Source of the DNA: Methanolobus profundi
GTDB lineage: Archaea > Halobacteriota > Methanosarcinia > Methanosarcinales > Methanosarcinaceae
DNA length: 64,000 nucleotides
Direction: 5' to 3'
Assembly: GCF_900114835.1 (NCBI RefSeq)
Contig: NZ_FOUJ01000001.1
Location: 930,001 to 994,000 of the forward strand
Below the pieces are notes generated by a model. The model was not told the DNA's origin, made no database searches, and saw only the letters and a program-made list of their open reading frames with translations. Shown one piece after another: positions 25,100 through 33,941 of the stretch. Numbering within the stretch: the first letter of the stretch is position 1; every line of letters starts with the position of its first letter. The translations under genes and the position numbers were made by a program.

Positions 25100-26119
25100 A
25101 TGGAAGAATACACACCAAAAGAGAGACTGTCACGTGCATTAAGAGGAGAAGCAGTTGACAGGATGCCAGCTATCTCTGTTACACAGACAGGAACTGTGGA
25201 ACAGATGGAAGCCTGTGGTGCATTTTGGCCGGAAGCTAATGAAGATGCACAGAAGATGGCAACACTTGCAGAAGCAGGACATACTGTCATTGGTCTTGAA
25301 GCCGTGCGTGTTCCCTTTGACATCACAGCAGAAGCCGAGTTCTTCGGATGCAAGATAAAGGACGGTACCAAGGAACAACAGCCATCTGTTGTAGGTCACG
25401 TAGTAAAGTCTATCGAAGATGTCGAGAAGCTCAAGGATTATGACATCAGTGAAGGCAGGATCGGCGTTGTATGTGATGCCATCAAGATACTTGCAGAGAA
25501 ATACGGTGAAGAACTGCCTATCATGGGTAGTATGCTCGGTCCTTTCTCCCTTGCACAGCACATGAATGGTGATGACTGGTTCATGGCTATCATGACCGAT
25601 GAGGATTTCGGTTTTGCTCTTATGGAACTTACTACCGAGTTCAACATAGAATATGCAAAGAAGATGGTCGAGAACGGAGCAGATACAATGGTCATAATAG
25701 ACCCAACTGCAAGTGCAATGCTTATCGGTGACGAGTTCTACCAGAAATTCGTGGTACCTGCACACAAAAGAATAGTAGATGCAATGCGTGAACTGAACGT
25801 TGCCACCGTACTGCATATCTGTGGAGATACAACACCAAGTCTGGGACTTATGGAATCTTCAGGAGTTGACGCCATAAGTGTTGACCAGAATGTAGATGTT
25901 GCTACTGCTCTCAGCAAGGTTGACAAAGCAGTTATCGTCGGCAACCTTGACCCGGTAAGTGCCCTGTGGAAGCAGTCCCCGGAAGATATCAAAGAGGTAT
26001 CAAAGGGCATACTGGAAGCAGGGGTCGGGCTTCTGGGACCAGGCTGTGGTATCGTGAGCAAAACACCAAATGCAAACCTGCAGGCTATGGTCGAAATGGC
26101 CAAAAACCACAGGTATTAG
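25100..26119 (+). CDS. Methylcobamide:CoM methyltransferase, MtbA/MtaA family
   Basis: The 339-residue protein belongs to the uroporphyrinogen-decarboxylase-fold methyltransferases and should move the methyl group from a corrinoid protein to coenzyme M. The zinc site HxC-x74-C is intact: His239 and Cys241 in VLHICGDTT, and Cys316 in [15 protein letters not shown]. The N-terminus ([27 protein letters not shown]) is typical of MtaA/MtbA. A GGAG site lies about 9 nt before the ATG. It follows the corrinoid protein gene after 350 bp and ends at a strong terminator, so the two form one transcription unit from promoter 2. Assignment to a substrate class is not possible by eye. Confidence 0.92.
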   Translation: MEEYTPKERLSRALRGEAVDRMPAISVTQTGTVEQMEACGAFWPEANEDAQKMATLAEAGHTVIGLEAVRVPFDITAEAEFFGCKIKDGTKEQQPSVVGHVVKSIEDVEKLKDYDISEGRIGVVCDAIKILAEKYGEELPIMGSMLGPFSLAQHMNGDDWFMAIMTDEDFGFALMELTTEFNIEYAKKMVENGADTMVIIDPTASAMLIGDEFYQKFVVPAHKRIVDAMRELNVATVLHICGDTTPSLGLMESSGVDAISVDQNVDVATALSKVDKAVIVGNLDPVSALWKQSPEDIKEVSKGILEAGVGLLGPGCGIVSKTPNANLQAMVEMAKNHRY

Positions 26120-26272
26120 AAATTCAAAGATCAAGATCAAAGATAATGTCTCCCAGTTGTCTCTTTCATGTTCAATGACCTTCCACCAGGAGAGATTATC
26201 AATTTGATATGATGGGACCTGAATATCAAGCGCATCGGGTTCTATCCGGAGATCTACCTCCGCACTTCCCTG

Positions 26273-26308
26273 GCCAGTGCCTTATCAACACTGGCTTTTT
26301 ATTTTTTT
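26273..26308 (+). terminator. Intrinsic-type terminator after the CoM methyltransferase gene
   Basis: GCCAGTG (26273-26279) and CACTGGC (26289-26295) form a perfect 7-bp stem, followed by a T-rich run to 26308. It separates the methyl-transfer genes from the aldehyde dehydrogenase operon. Confidence 0.8.
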
Positions 26309-26368
26309 AGGGAACTGAAACATCAGATAAGAACAGGAGTTCTAACTCCGATCCTCTCTCCACAATAT

Positions 26369-27232
26369 ATGAAAAATGTAGTGATCGATATGTCATCTCA
26401 ATTAAAGGTATTCTTAGATACACAGGAACTTCAAGATCCTATGCCACTTCAATATATGAAGACATCACTTGAGGAAAAGAGCAGGATACTTCTCAATGAT
26501 CCACAATATTTCTTCATCTTTATGCTCTCAACGATATTCGGTGTCCTCATATATTACAGGGCTACCGTTGACGAGATCCTGCCTACGATAGTGCTTTCAC
26601 TGATCTGGGTCCTTTTCTGGAAGAACACCGACCAGAAGGGCAGGATATTCCTTGTTATAGCAGCTGTCTTCGGTTATGTGCATGAACTTCTTGGTGTCAG
26701 CTATGGATATTTCACATATCTTGGAGGATTCATAGGCGGATCCCCGATCTGGCTCATCCCGGGTTACGGAACGATATTCTGGTCATCCTATAACCTGTGG
26801 GAGATCTTCGAGAGAACGTATTCAGAAAGAAGATGGTTCCGGTTCACGAATATATTCATACCTGTCAGCCTTGCTTTATTGATAGCTATTGATCACATGG
26901 TTTTCGATCTGGCACTGAAACCTCTCAGCATACTGGCAAAGTTCACACTTGCACTCATGCTCTTCAGGACATTTGAAGGAATAAGACTTGCCTATTTTGT
27001 GGCTTTCTTCACTGTTCTCACAGAACTTACAGGAGAGATGATAGGTACGTGGACACACCCTGAATTCTCGCTGATATCCCTGATGGCAGGCTATGTGTTC
27101 CTGCTATGGGTCTGTCTTACGATAAATGATGCTTCAAAGGGCAGGATATCAAAGAACGGAAAAGAGGTCATTGCAGGCTTATTCCTTACGACCTTCTACA
27201 TATTCCTCTTACTTGGATCAATTTCGGTATAA
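26369..27232 (+). CDS. Polytopic membrane protein, unknown function
   Basis: The 287-residue protein has a cytoplasmic N-terminal stretch of about 45 residues and seven to eight hydrophobic spans (for example FFIFMLSTIFGVLIYY, ILPTIVLSLIWVLFW, IFLVIAAVFGYVHELL and EVIAGLFLTTFYIFLLLGSI). A conserved-looking core reads GYFTYLGGFIGGSPIWLIPGYGTIFWS. It resembles some carotenoid-biosynthesis or DUF2878-like membrane proteins only vaguely. It is the first gene of an apparent operon with aldehyde dehydrogenase, short-chain dehydrogenase and DUF5714 genes (26 bp to the next), which suggests a role with a lipid-soluble aldehyde or alcohol. An internal ATG (residue 8) is an alternative start. Confidence 0.65.
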   Translation: MKNVVIDMSSQLKVFLDTQELQDPMPLQYMKTSLEEKSRILLNDPQYFFIFMLSTIFGVLIYYRATVDEILPTIVLSLIWVLFWKNTDQKGRIFLVIAAVFGYVHELLGVSYGYFTYLGGFIGGSPIWLIPGYGTIFWSSYNLWEIFERTYSERRWFRFTNIFIPVSLALLIAIDHMVFDLALKPLSILAKFTLALMLFRTFEGIRLAYFVAFFTVLTELTGEMIGTWTHPEFSLISLMAGYVFLLWVCLTINDASKGRISKNGKEVIAGLFLTTFYIFLLLGSISV

Positions 27233-27270
27233 GATATAAAGAAAACAACAGGAACGAAGTGATACACACG

Positions 27271-28680
27271 ATGCAACCTGACATCAGAACCATATTTGGC
27301 GCACAGAAGGAAAAAGTACACAGAAAGGGTTCACTTGATGCAAAAGAAAGACTTGAGCGTGTACTTCGCATCGATAGTTACCTCAGGGATGAGAAGAACC
27401 TGCAGGATCTTTATGAGGCGCTTTACAATGATCTGAGAAAACCAGAGGTTGAGGTCATAGCAACAGAAGTGGGCGTTATCCAGGCCCAGATATCCTATAT
27501 CAAAAAGAATCTGCAAAAATGGGACCGTGATCACCGGGTCTCCACTCCGTTGCCATTGCTCGGTACACGGTCCTATATCCGCTATGAACCAAAGGGAGTA
27601 GTTCTCATTATCTCTCCATGGAACTTTCCCCTCAACCTCTCCCTTGTACCTCTTGTCTATGCATTAGCAGCAGGTAATGCTGTTATATTGAAACCAAGTG
27701 AGATCTCGTCCCATACTTCAGCTTACATCAGGAAGATGATCACTGAACTGTTCAGATGGAACGAAGTAGCCGTTGTTGAAGGTGATGCAACGGTAGCAAC
27801 AAAGCTGCTGGAATTACCTTTCGACCACATATTCTTCACCGGCAGTCCACGTGTTGGAAAGATAATAATGGCAAAGGCTGCAGAGCATCTTACCAGTGTG
27901 ACCCTGGAACTTGGGGGGAAGTCTCCTGCTATCATAGATGAGACCGCTGACATCCCACGTATTGCAAGACGGCTGGCATGGGCTAAATCGATCAACTGTG
28001 GTCAGACATGTGTTACACCGGACCACGTTATCATCCATGATTCTAAGAAAAAAGAGTTCATAGAAGAGTTCAGGTCATCTATCACAGAGCTCTACAACAG
28101 GGCCGGAACCGGTACTGAACACTCACCGGATTATTGCAGGATCATAAACCCTCATCATTTTCAGAGACTTGGTTCTCTCTATCAGGATGCAATAGATAAG
28201 GGTGCTCACCTGCTTACCGGGGGTAACTTTGAGGAAGATGACCTGTTCATCGCACCTACATTGCTTGATAATATCTCCGAGGATATGAGCATTATGCAGG
28301 AGGAGATATTCGGGCCTCTGCTCCCCGTTATTACCTATAATGACAGGTCTGAGGTGAAGGATATCATCCGCAGACATCCAGATCCCCTGATGCTCTACAT
28401 AGCCAGTGATGACAGGAAGAACATCCAGTATTTCATGGATGGAAATCCCGCTGGTGGCACTGTTATCAATGACTATATGCTCGGTTACAGTAATCCGAAC
28501 CTTCCTTTTGGCGGAGTAAGTAACAGTGGCATGGGAAAGTCACTTGGTTTTCACTGCTTCATGGAGTTCTCCAACAAGCGGAGTGTTATCCATCGTAAGT
28601 GGGGGTCGCTGGATATGATATATCCACCCTACAGCGACCGTGTATTGTGGATGGTAAGATCATTGTACAGGTGGATGTGA
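27271..28680 (+). CDS. Aldehyde dehydrogenase, class 3/fatty-aldehyde type
   Basis: The product (469 aa) oxidises an aldehyde to the acid with NAD(P)+. Visible are the NAD-site sequence ISPWNFPLNLSL, the KPSE motif, FTGSPRVGK, catalytic Glu in LELGGKSP and catalytic Cys in NCGQTCVTPDHV, with EEIFGPLLPV near 350 and NPNLPFGGVSNSGMG near 410. The order and short length match class 3 enzymes, which act on long-chain or aromatic aldehydes. The C-terminus has a hydrophobic-basic tail (YPPYSDRVLWMVRSLYRWM) that could touch the membrane. I start at the ATG at 27271; a GTG at 27259 is in frame. The short-chain dehydrogenase ATG is two bases past its stop. Confidence 0.9.
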   Translation: MQPDIRTIFGAQKEKVHRKGSLDAKERLERVLRIDSYLRDEKNLQDLYEALYNDLRKPEVEVIATEVGVIQAQISYIKKNLQKWDRDHRVSTPLPLLGTRSYIRYEPKGVVLIISPWNFPLNLSLVPLVYALAAGNAVILKPSEISSHTSAYIRKMITELFRWNEVAVVEGDATVATKLLELPFDHIFFTGSPRVGKIIMAKAAEHLTSVTLELGGKSPAIIDETADIPRIARRLAWAKSINCGQTCVTPDHVIIHDSKKKEFIEEFRSSITELYNRAGTGTEHSPDYCRIINPHHFQRLGSLYQDAIDKGAHLLTGGNFEEDDLFIAPTLLDNISEDMSIMQEEIFGPLLPVITYNDRSEVKDIIRRHPDPLMLYIASDDRKNIQYFMDGNPAGGTVINDYMLGYSNPNLPFGGVSNSGMGKSLGFHCFMEFSNKRSVIHRKWGSLDMIYPPYSDRVLWMVRSLYRWM

Positions 28681-28682
28681 CC

Positions 28683-29573
28683 ATGAAAGAGAGGGAGATC
28701 CAGAATGACCATGTCACTGAAAAGTGCAGGAAGACCGTCCTTATTACCGGAGGAGCAGGAGGTATTGGTCAGGAGCTTGCAAAGCTCTTTGCCCGTGATG
28801 GTTACGACCTTGTATTGGTTGACAGAAACAAGGAAGAGCTGAAGAAGGCCAGGGATACTTTGCAGGGTATCAACCTGAACATGAGTGTATACCTGCTGGC
28901 ACAGGACCTTACAGAACCGGATGCTGCGGAAAAGGTCTATTCATATACATGTGAGCAATGTGCCAGTATCGATGTGCTGGTGAACTGTGCGGGTTTTGGG
29001 ACATACGGTCCTGTCAATGAGAAAGATGAGGATAAGGAACTTGACATGCTGCAACTGCATGTTATCACGCTCTACCGGATGACACGGCTCTACCTGAAGG
29101 ATATGGTCGAAAGAAATGATGGCAGGATAATCAATCTGTCATCGATATCGGCTTTCCAGCCAAACCCGTATTTTGCCACTTATGGTGCCAGCAAGAGCTT
29201 TGTTCTGAACTTCAGCAGGGCGCTGAACTACGAACTGAAGGAGAAGGGACTGGATGTGAGAGTGATGGCGGTCTGTCCGACCGCTGTGAAGGATACGGGA
29301 TTCAGGACGGTGGCAGGAATGGACCACACCAAGACGTTTCGTTCATGGATGTCAGTGAATGCCGGTGTTGTTGCACGTGATACCTACCGTGCGCTTGAAT
29401 GTGAGAGGGATGTGGTGATACCGGGCAGAGGTCTTGGTCTTTTGCATCGCATTGCCTGCCGTCTGCCTGTGAGCTGGCTGATGAGGATGTCACGTTCAGA
29501 ATTGAGGGAGGACGGTGGTATCCGTTCCAGAGAGACGTTTATCTGCTCCTGTGAAAAGGGAGCTGATCAATAA
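28683..29573 (+). CDS. Short-chain dehydrogenase/reductase (SDR)
   Basis: The 296-residue protein is a classical SDR: cofactor loop TGGAGGIGQ (about 24-32), NCAGFGTYG (about 103), catalytic Ser in INLSSISAFQ, and YGASK with the Tyr-Lys pair (about 164-168). The ATG at 28683 starts directly after the aldehyde dehydrogenase stop; a longer in-frame start would overlap that gene. Its C-terminal extension (RIACRLPVSWLMRMSRSEL) is basic and amphipathic, as in membrane-associated SDRs that act on lipids or retinol-like alcohols. Together with the aldehyde dehydrogenase it could interconvert alcohol, aldehyde and acid. Confidence 0.88.
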   Translation: MKEREIQNDHVTEKCRKTVLITGGAGGIGQELAKLFARDGYDLVLVDRNKEELKKARDTLQGINLNMSVYLLAQDLTEPDAAEKVYSYTCEQCASIDVLVNCAGFGTYGPVNEKDEDKELDMLQLHVITLYRMTRLYLKDMVERNDGRIINLSSISAFQPNPYFATYGASKSFVLNFSRALNYELKEKGLDVRVMAVCPTAVKDTGFRTVAGMDHTKTFRSWMSVNAGVVARDTYRALECERDVVIPGRGLGLLHRIACRLPVSWLMRMSRSELREDGGIRSRETFICSCEKGADQ

Positions 29574-29592
29574 TGTGTTCGAGGTGAGAAAA

Positions 29593-30390
29593 ATGGAGAT
29601 AGGATGTATGGAAAATACAAAGAATGATGTTTGTGGAAAAAATAGTGATAATATTCCTGTGATCCAGGTTTTAAGTACAGGCACCAGGAACACCTGCAAG
29701 ACAGATTGTCTTGTTTGTGGTACTGAGGTAGATTATATGAGCGAGCCGGTGAATGCGACCTGTCATTACTGCGGAGTTGAGGAGAGGACGTATTTCGTGT
29801 GCAATGACGGGCATTACGTGTGCAACAGGTGTCATTCCGAAGATGCGATGGCCGTCATTGAGAATATCTGCAGGACTACGGATATTGCAGACCCGCTGAC
29901 CATTGCGGAGATGATCATGGAGCACCCCAGTATCCATATGCATGGACCGGAACACCATGCTCTTATCCCTGCGGTCCTTGTTACCGCCTACCAGAACTAT
30001 ACAGGTAATACGGATAAGGGACCGATCGTTGAGGCAATGAGACGTGGCAGCCTGGTCCCGGGTGGCTACTGTGGTCTTTATGGAGCATGTGCTGCCGGAA
30101 TAGGAGTGGGTATTGCCATGTGCGTGCTGCTGGAAGCCACTCCCCTCACACCCGAGGAAAGAGCACATGCCAACTGGGCCACTGCCTGTACCCTGAAATG
30201 CATAGCCGATGCAGGCGGTGCCAGATGCTGCAAGAAGTCGACCCGCATCTCACTTGAAGAAGGAATGAAGTACCTCTCCGATATGTTCGACCTCGGCTGG
30301 TACGAAAAAGCAGACTTCCATGTGAATTGCGACTATACACAGTACAACAGGGAATGTGACACAGATTGCAGGTATCGGAGCGAAGGCTGA
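29593..30390 (+). CDS. DUF5714 cysteine-rich protein
   Basis: The 265-residue protein has a Cys-rich N-terminal part (CKTDCLVCGTEVDYM, ATCHYCGVEERTYFVCNDGHYVCNRCH, about 35-85) that looks like zinc or Fe-S binding. A conserved DUF5714 domain follows, with HPSIHMHGPEHHALIPAVLVTAYQN and GGYCGLYGACAAGIGVGIAMCVLLEATPL, then TACTLKCIADAGGARCCKKSTRISL. From memory, DUF5714 domains are found near TrsS-type radical SAM proteins and methyltransferases in anaerobes; the function is unknown. GAGGTGAG precedes the ATG at 29593, within the 3' end of the SDR gene's neighbourhood, so it is part of the same operon. Confidence 0.8.
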   Translation: MEIGCMENTKNDVCGKNSDNIPVIQVLSTGTRNTCKTDCLVCGTEVDYMSEPVNATCHYCGVEERTYFVCNDGHYVCNRCHSEDAMAVIENICRTTDIADPLTIAEMIMEHPSIHMHGPEHHALIPAVLVTAYQNYTGNTDKGPIVEAMRRGSLVPGGYCGLYGACAAGIGVGIAMCVLLEATPLTPEERAHANWATACTLKCIADAGGARCCKKSTRISLEEGMKYLSDMFDLGWYEKADFHVNCDYTQYNRECDTDCRYRSEG

Positions 30391-30767
30391 TACCTGTTTT
30401 TGTTTTATCTGGTGATTTTATTTATTTTTTGTGATATGGTCTTTTGTTTATGATCGTAAAATGAGATTGCGTAAAATTTCAAGTTGATATCAAAGTCCTT
30501 TGGTTCAAACTATAGAAGTAGCAATGTTATTTTGGGAAGTAGGTAAGCTCGAAGAACGGAACTCTTACTTTTAATTTCTACTGTATAGTTTGTTGAAGAA
30601 TCGAGAAAATATGAAACTTTCGTTCTTACAAATAATCAGAATCCTCAAGAGTTTTTATTTTTGTGTGGAAATAGAAAAGATTATAAGATACCTGAATTAT
30701 GGGATATTATAGGGATAGTTCCTATGATCAAATGGTCGTAGCTCGGGTATAATAACTACAAGTCAAA
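30391..30767. other. AT-rich intergenic region, no gene seen
   Basis: About 375 bp, markedly more AT-rich than the preceding genes. It marks the border to the hydrolase/cas1 relic segment. T-rich stretches near 30415-30435 could terminate the DUF5714 operon. Confidence 0.4.
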
Positions 30768-31784
30768 GTGATCTTCTTGAAAGAAGTTAAGAGCAGGGTC
30801 CGGAATATTTTACTAATTGTATTGGCATTTTCAATTTTGATAACTCTTATACTAATTGCTCTGACTTATCCTGACTATAACGATACAATGACGGAGAAAC
30901 AAAAGCAGTTGCTCGCTGACAGTAATATTTTGCAAACTGAGTATGGAGATATTGAATATGCTGTGAAAGGAGGAGGGACACCTGTCTTAATGATACATGG
31001 AGCAGGCGGTGGTTATGATCAGGGTCTCTGGTTGGGTAAAGTGTTTTTCGGGGACGATTATAAATTCATCTCAGTCTCACGATATGGCTATCTTCGATCA
31101 AGCATTCCGAATAATGCATCGGTAAAGATGCAATCTGAAGCGTATAAGCCTCTTCTGGACAGTTTAAACGTAGACAGAGCAATTGTTATTGGTGTTTCGG
31201 CAGGAGGGCCTTCAGCCACTCAGTTTGCCAATGACTATCCCGACAGATGCTCAGCATTGATATTGATATCTGCTGTAAGCATGGGGCCGGCACCAGATGA
31301 CAAAGACCCCTTTTATGTTGGTATTATTCACACGATCCAGCAATCCGATTATGGATATTGGATTGTTACAAGATTTTTCCAGCCCACAATTCTGGAACTG
31401 ATGGGAATTCCCACCGACGTATATGAAACATTCGATCCTGAGCAGAAAGAACTAGCACAGGAAATGCTTGATGTAATGCATCCAATGTCTCAAAGGTATG
31501 AAGGCACTATAAACGATGAAAGAATGATTAGATCATATACTGTGCCTGCAGATAATGTCAGTTCACCAACGTTAATTATCCACGCCAAAGATGATGTGCT
31601 GGTAAGTTACAAACATGCAGAAAATGCTCATAATAAAATAGCTCGATCACAATTGGTGTTATATGATACCGGTGGTCATGGAATGCTGTCTCAAATGGAC
31701 AGTACAAGGCTGCTTGTAAAAGACTTTCTGAATGGATCCACTTCTAACAGCACCAATTATGTATCAGAACCTCAAGATATTTAA
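30768..31784 (+). CDS. Membrane-anchored alpha/beta hydrolase
   Basis: The 338-residue protein starts with a basic segment and one membrane span (about 13-32, ILLIVLAFSILITLILIAL), then an alpha/beta hydrolase domain. The oxyanion region is LMIHGAGGGYDQGLW (about 75-88), the nucleophile is Ser in GVSAGGPSA (about 144), Asp in AKDDVLVSY (about 282) and His in TGGHGMLSQ (about 307). Its likely role is hydrolysis of an ester or amide at the membrane surface. Start codon is GTG without a clear ribosome binding site. The neighbourhood is AT-rich and includes a decayed cas1 gene that begins at its stop codon. Confidence 0.75.
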   Translation: MIFLKEVKSRVRNILLIVLAFSILITLILIALTYPDYNDTMTEKQKQLLADSNILQTEYGDIEYAVKGGGTPVLMIHGAGGGYDQGLWLGKVFFGDDYKFISVSRYGYLRSSIPNNASVKMQSEAYKPLLDSLNVDRAIVIGVSAGGPSATQFANDYPDRCSALILISAVSMGPAPDDKDPFYVGIIHTIQQSDYGYWIVTRFFQPTILELMGIPTDVYETFDPEQKELAQEMLDVMHPMSQRYEGTINDERMIRSYTVPADNVSSPTLIIHAKDDVLVSYKHAENAHNKIARSQLVLYDTGGHGMLSQMDSTRLLVKDFLNGSTSNSTNYVSEPQDI

Positions 31785-31970
31785 TCCAAGTATGAATAAT
31801 TTAGCCTATGACATACAAGAGCCTTTCAGATTCCTTGTTGATCTCTCAATTATCGACTTGATCGAGTTGGATAAAATGGATAACAAGGAATTCATCAGGC
31901 TGAGAGTTATTCTCTCAGCTCAAACCATCAGGAACAAAGAAGGTTGACTGAGGAGTTCAATAACTGGATA
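31783..31970 (+). pseudogene. cas1: Relic of cas1 (CRISPR adaptation integrase) with frameshifts
   Basis: The translated remnant reads NPSMNNLAYDIQEPFRFLVD then LSIIDLIELDKMDNKEFIR, which matches the characteristic C-terminal Cas1 segment NPSxxNLAYDLQEPFR(F/W)LVDL. After FIR the reading frame is lost. Restoring one base after 31900, one base within the following 20 bp, and removing one base near 31940 recovers (T)ESYSL-LKPSGTK-RLTEEFNNW, again Cas1-like. The N-terminal two thirds are absent, being replaced by the hydrolase gene. I found no cas2, other cas gene or repeat array next to it. Confidence 0.8.
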
Positions 31971-32039
31971 TACACGACATATATTCATTCACATTCATGA
32001 ACAGTGATACTCCAGTACCCTTTTGAATGTGCTGATCTA

Positions 32040-32621
32040 TCATTCCCTGTTAGCACTATCGTTGTCGTCAAAGAGGACGAGGTCTGTATGTCCGAATCCC
32101 TTAGAAAAGTCCAGAATTGACATCACGGTGGTACGGATATGATACAGGTTGGTATTGGGGTCGGGGAAGACCTTGTCGCCGCCGTCGTAGGTGATCTTTG
32201 CAAGTTCTGGCATTTTCTCTAACAACCTACGGTGAAACTCCCTGGCTACCGTTTCGTCGTTCACCTCTTCGGCATATCCAGCCAGCGAGATACCGCATCC
32301 ATTCAGCAGATCCTCATAGAAAGGCCAGATAGCGATCGATACACGAGGGTCATGTGCAATGTTCTTCGCCTTTGAAGTGTACCTGGATGTTTCAAAATAA
32401 ATGTCAGGCCCCATATTCACGAAGCTGACGGTATTGACCTGCGGCCATCCGTCTTCCCGCACGGTGGAGATTGCCATATCCTTACAGGATGAGACTATCT
32501 CGATTATCTTCTCATACAATTCGTCATTCATCTCGTCGATGCTATTCGAAAAGGTTCTTTTCTGCATCGATCCATCGACCTTGTTTTGAACCCTTGGAAT
32601 TCCCGTGTCCTGTTCGGTCAT
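32040..32621 (-). CDS. Pyridoxamine-phosphate-oxidase-like (PPOX) split-barrel protein
   Basis: The 193-residue protein has the FMN-binding split-barrel fold: KDMAISTVREDGWPQVNTVSFVNMGPDIYFETSRYTSKAKNIAHDPRVSIAIW is the standard PPOX core (about 47-100), followed by LAGYAEEVNDE. It should bind FMN or F420 and reduce a small molecule, or serve in flavin storage. The N-terminal 30 residues are polar and may be shorter in reality (Met19 is an alternative). No operon partner is evident. Confidence 0.82.
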   Translation of the reverse strand: MTEQDTGIPRVQNKVDGSMQKRTFSNSIDEMNDELYEKIIEIVSSCKDMAISTVREDGWPQVNTVSFVNMGPDIYFETSRYTSKAKNIAHDPRVSIAIWPFYEDLLNGCGISLAGYAEEVNDETVAREFHRRLLEKMPELAKITYDGGDKVFPDPNTNLYHIRTTVMSILDFSKGFGHTDLVLFDDNDSANRE

Positions 32622-32857
32622 TTCAGCTTCCTTCGCTTTTATTACATCCCATTTTTACATCAGTTATGCGCAAATAATTGCACATTATAATATTGTTTTT
32701 TGTATTCTATATCATTTATGGAACATTATTACTGAATAACTTAGCAATGCATCTCTTTCGATCAATTGAGATACGTGGATATAAAAAGAAAATAAAGAAC
32801 AGGGTTCTCTAATAGTTATACAATAACGGTGTCTGCTCAGCCATTTTCATCTGTAGT

Positions 32858-33721
32858 TCAGAAAAGCTCTTCCACACACACCTTAAGCTCACGGTAAGCA
32901 TGCGTATCTTCTATGCTCTGCGGACCCGTGGCGAAAGCTTCCAGCATTGAGCGATAGTACCATTCCTGTTCTTCCTTTGCTGCGTTGAAATTGTCCCAGA
33001 AGCCTTCTCCCTGCATCCTGAGTTCACTGATGAGATCCCTGATATTTGCAAGCTTGTCCGCACATGAGAGAAGTTTGACATCACGGTCAGCACTCTTGAT
33101 ATCCATAATGGTATGTTCCTTTCGCTGCTTCCAGGTACGTGCCTTGTCACCGGTGGCAGGCTCCCTTAGCTCTTCAGGTTCGGTAACAGCATTCACATAG
33201 TCAGCAACCTGCTGGCCGTATTTATCTGCTATTGTTCCAATGTCAACATCGGTATCTTCAACAACATCATGGAGCAATCCTGCCATAACAAGTTCAATAG
33301 ATGCATTCTCTTTGAGAAGCGTGGACGCTACGTCCATTGGATGCGATATATACAGAGTACCGGACTTTCTCAGATCATAACTGTGTGCACCAACGGCAAA
33401 CGCGAACGCATCAGCAAGATCTGTGAGATCTGCCTCCTTCTGCACCTCATACTTTTCCTGAAGGTCGGTCAACTGTATCCTGTAGTTTGCCATCCTCACG
33501 TGTTCGTAAACAGTTAATTTGCCATCTATCTCTGTTATTATCATCCTGTAAGCATCGCTTGCCCAGATCCTTCTTAAAGGTTCCTCGGAAAGCTGATCCA
33601 AATAACTGAACACTTCGGGTGTCTCTAGAGGTTCAGGAACATCGAGCGTATAGATAGTGATCCCATTCCCTTTTTTCTCAGTATTGATGCAATACTGACT
33701 GATAATTTCGCGTATTTTCAT
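32858..33721 (-). CDS. RelA/SpoT-type HD-domain phosphohydrolase with N-terminal extension
   Basis: The 287-residue protein has the (p)ppGpp-hydrolase-like HD fold: HSYDLRKSGTLYISHPMDVASTLL, LLHDVVEDTDVDIGTI (HD pair plus ED) and LLSCADKLANIRDL, between about 115 and 230. These bind Mn2+ in SpoT, MESH1 and related hydrolases. The N-terminal 100 residues form an unrecognised domain. There is no synthetase domain, so it would act only as a hydrolase of a nucleotide 3'-pyrophosphate or a related metabolite. It stands alone between a PPOX gene and a divergently oriented regulator. Confidence 0.85.
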   Translation of the reverse strand: MKIREIISQYCINTEKKGNGITIYTLDVPEPLETPEVFSYLDQLSEEPLRRIWASDAYRMIITEIDGKLTVYEHVRMANYRIQLTDLQEKYEVQKEADLTDLADAFAFAVGAHSYDLRKSGTLYISHPMDVASTLLKENASIELVMAGLLHDVVEDTDVDIGTIADKYGQQVADYVNAVTEPEELREPATGDKARTWKQRKEHTIMDIKSADRDVKLLSCADKLANIRDLISELRMQGEGFWDNFNAAKEEQEWYYRSMLEAFATGPQSIEDTHAYRELKVCVEELF

Positions 33722-33941
33722 GATGATAACTCCCTGATCGGTATAGATGGTCTTAATACTTGATTGGCAGGTCTTTATCCATATGCTTTAAAGTTAATGG
33801 TGTCCCATCCCATTGGATGATCATCTGAAATGACCCATGCTCACAGGACGGCCACCAGGTCATTAATATGCAACAGTATACTTTAAATACGACATGTGCA
33901 TAAGTGCAGCATCAACTTTGATTTGAGCAGTATCTGCTCAT

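Noticed and set aside
25139-25816. Open frame of 225 codons opposite the CoM methyltransferase gene
   Set aside because: The methyltransferase on the plus strand has all family motifs; the antisense frame shows none and no start signals.
31971-32039. Possible CRISPR repeats next to the cas1 relic
   Set aside because: I looked for repeated units of 25-40 bp in this and the surrounding 2 kb and found none.
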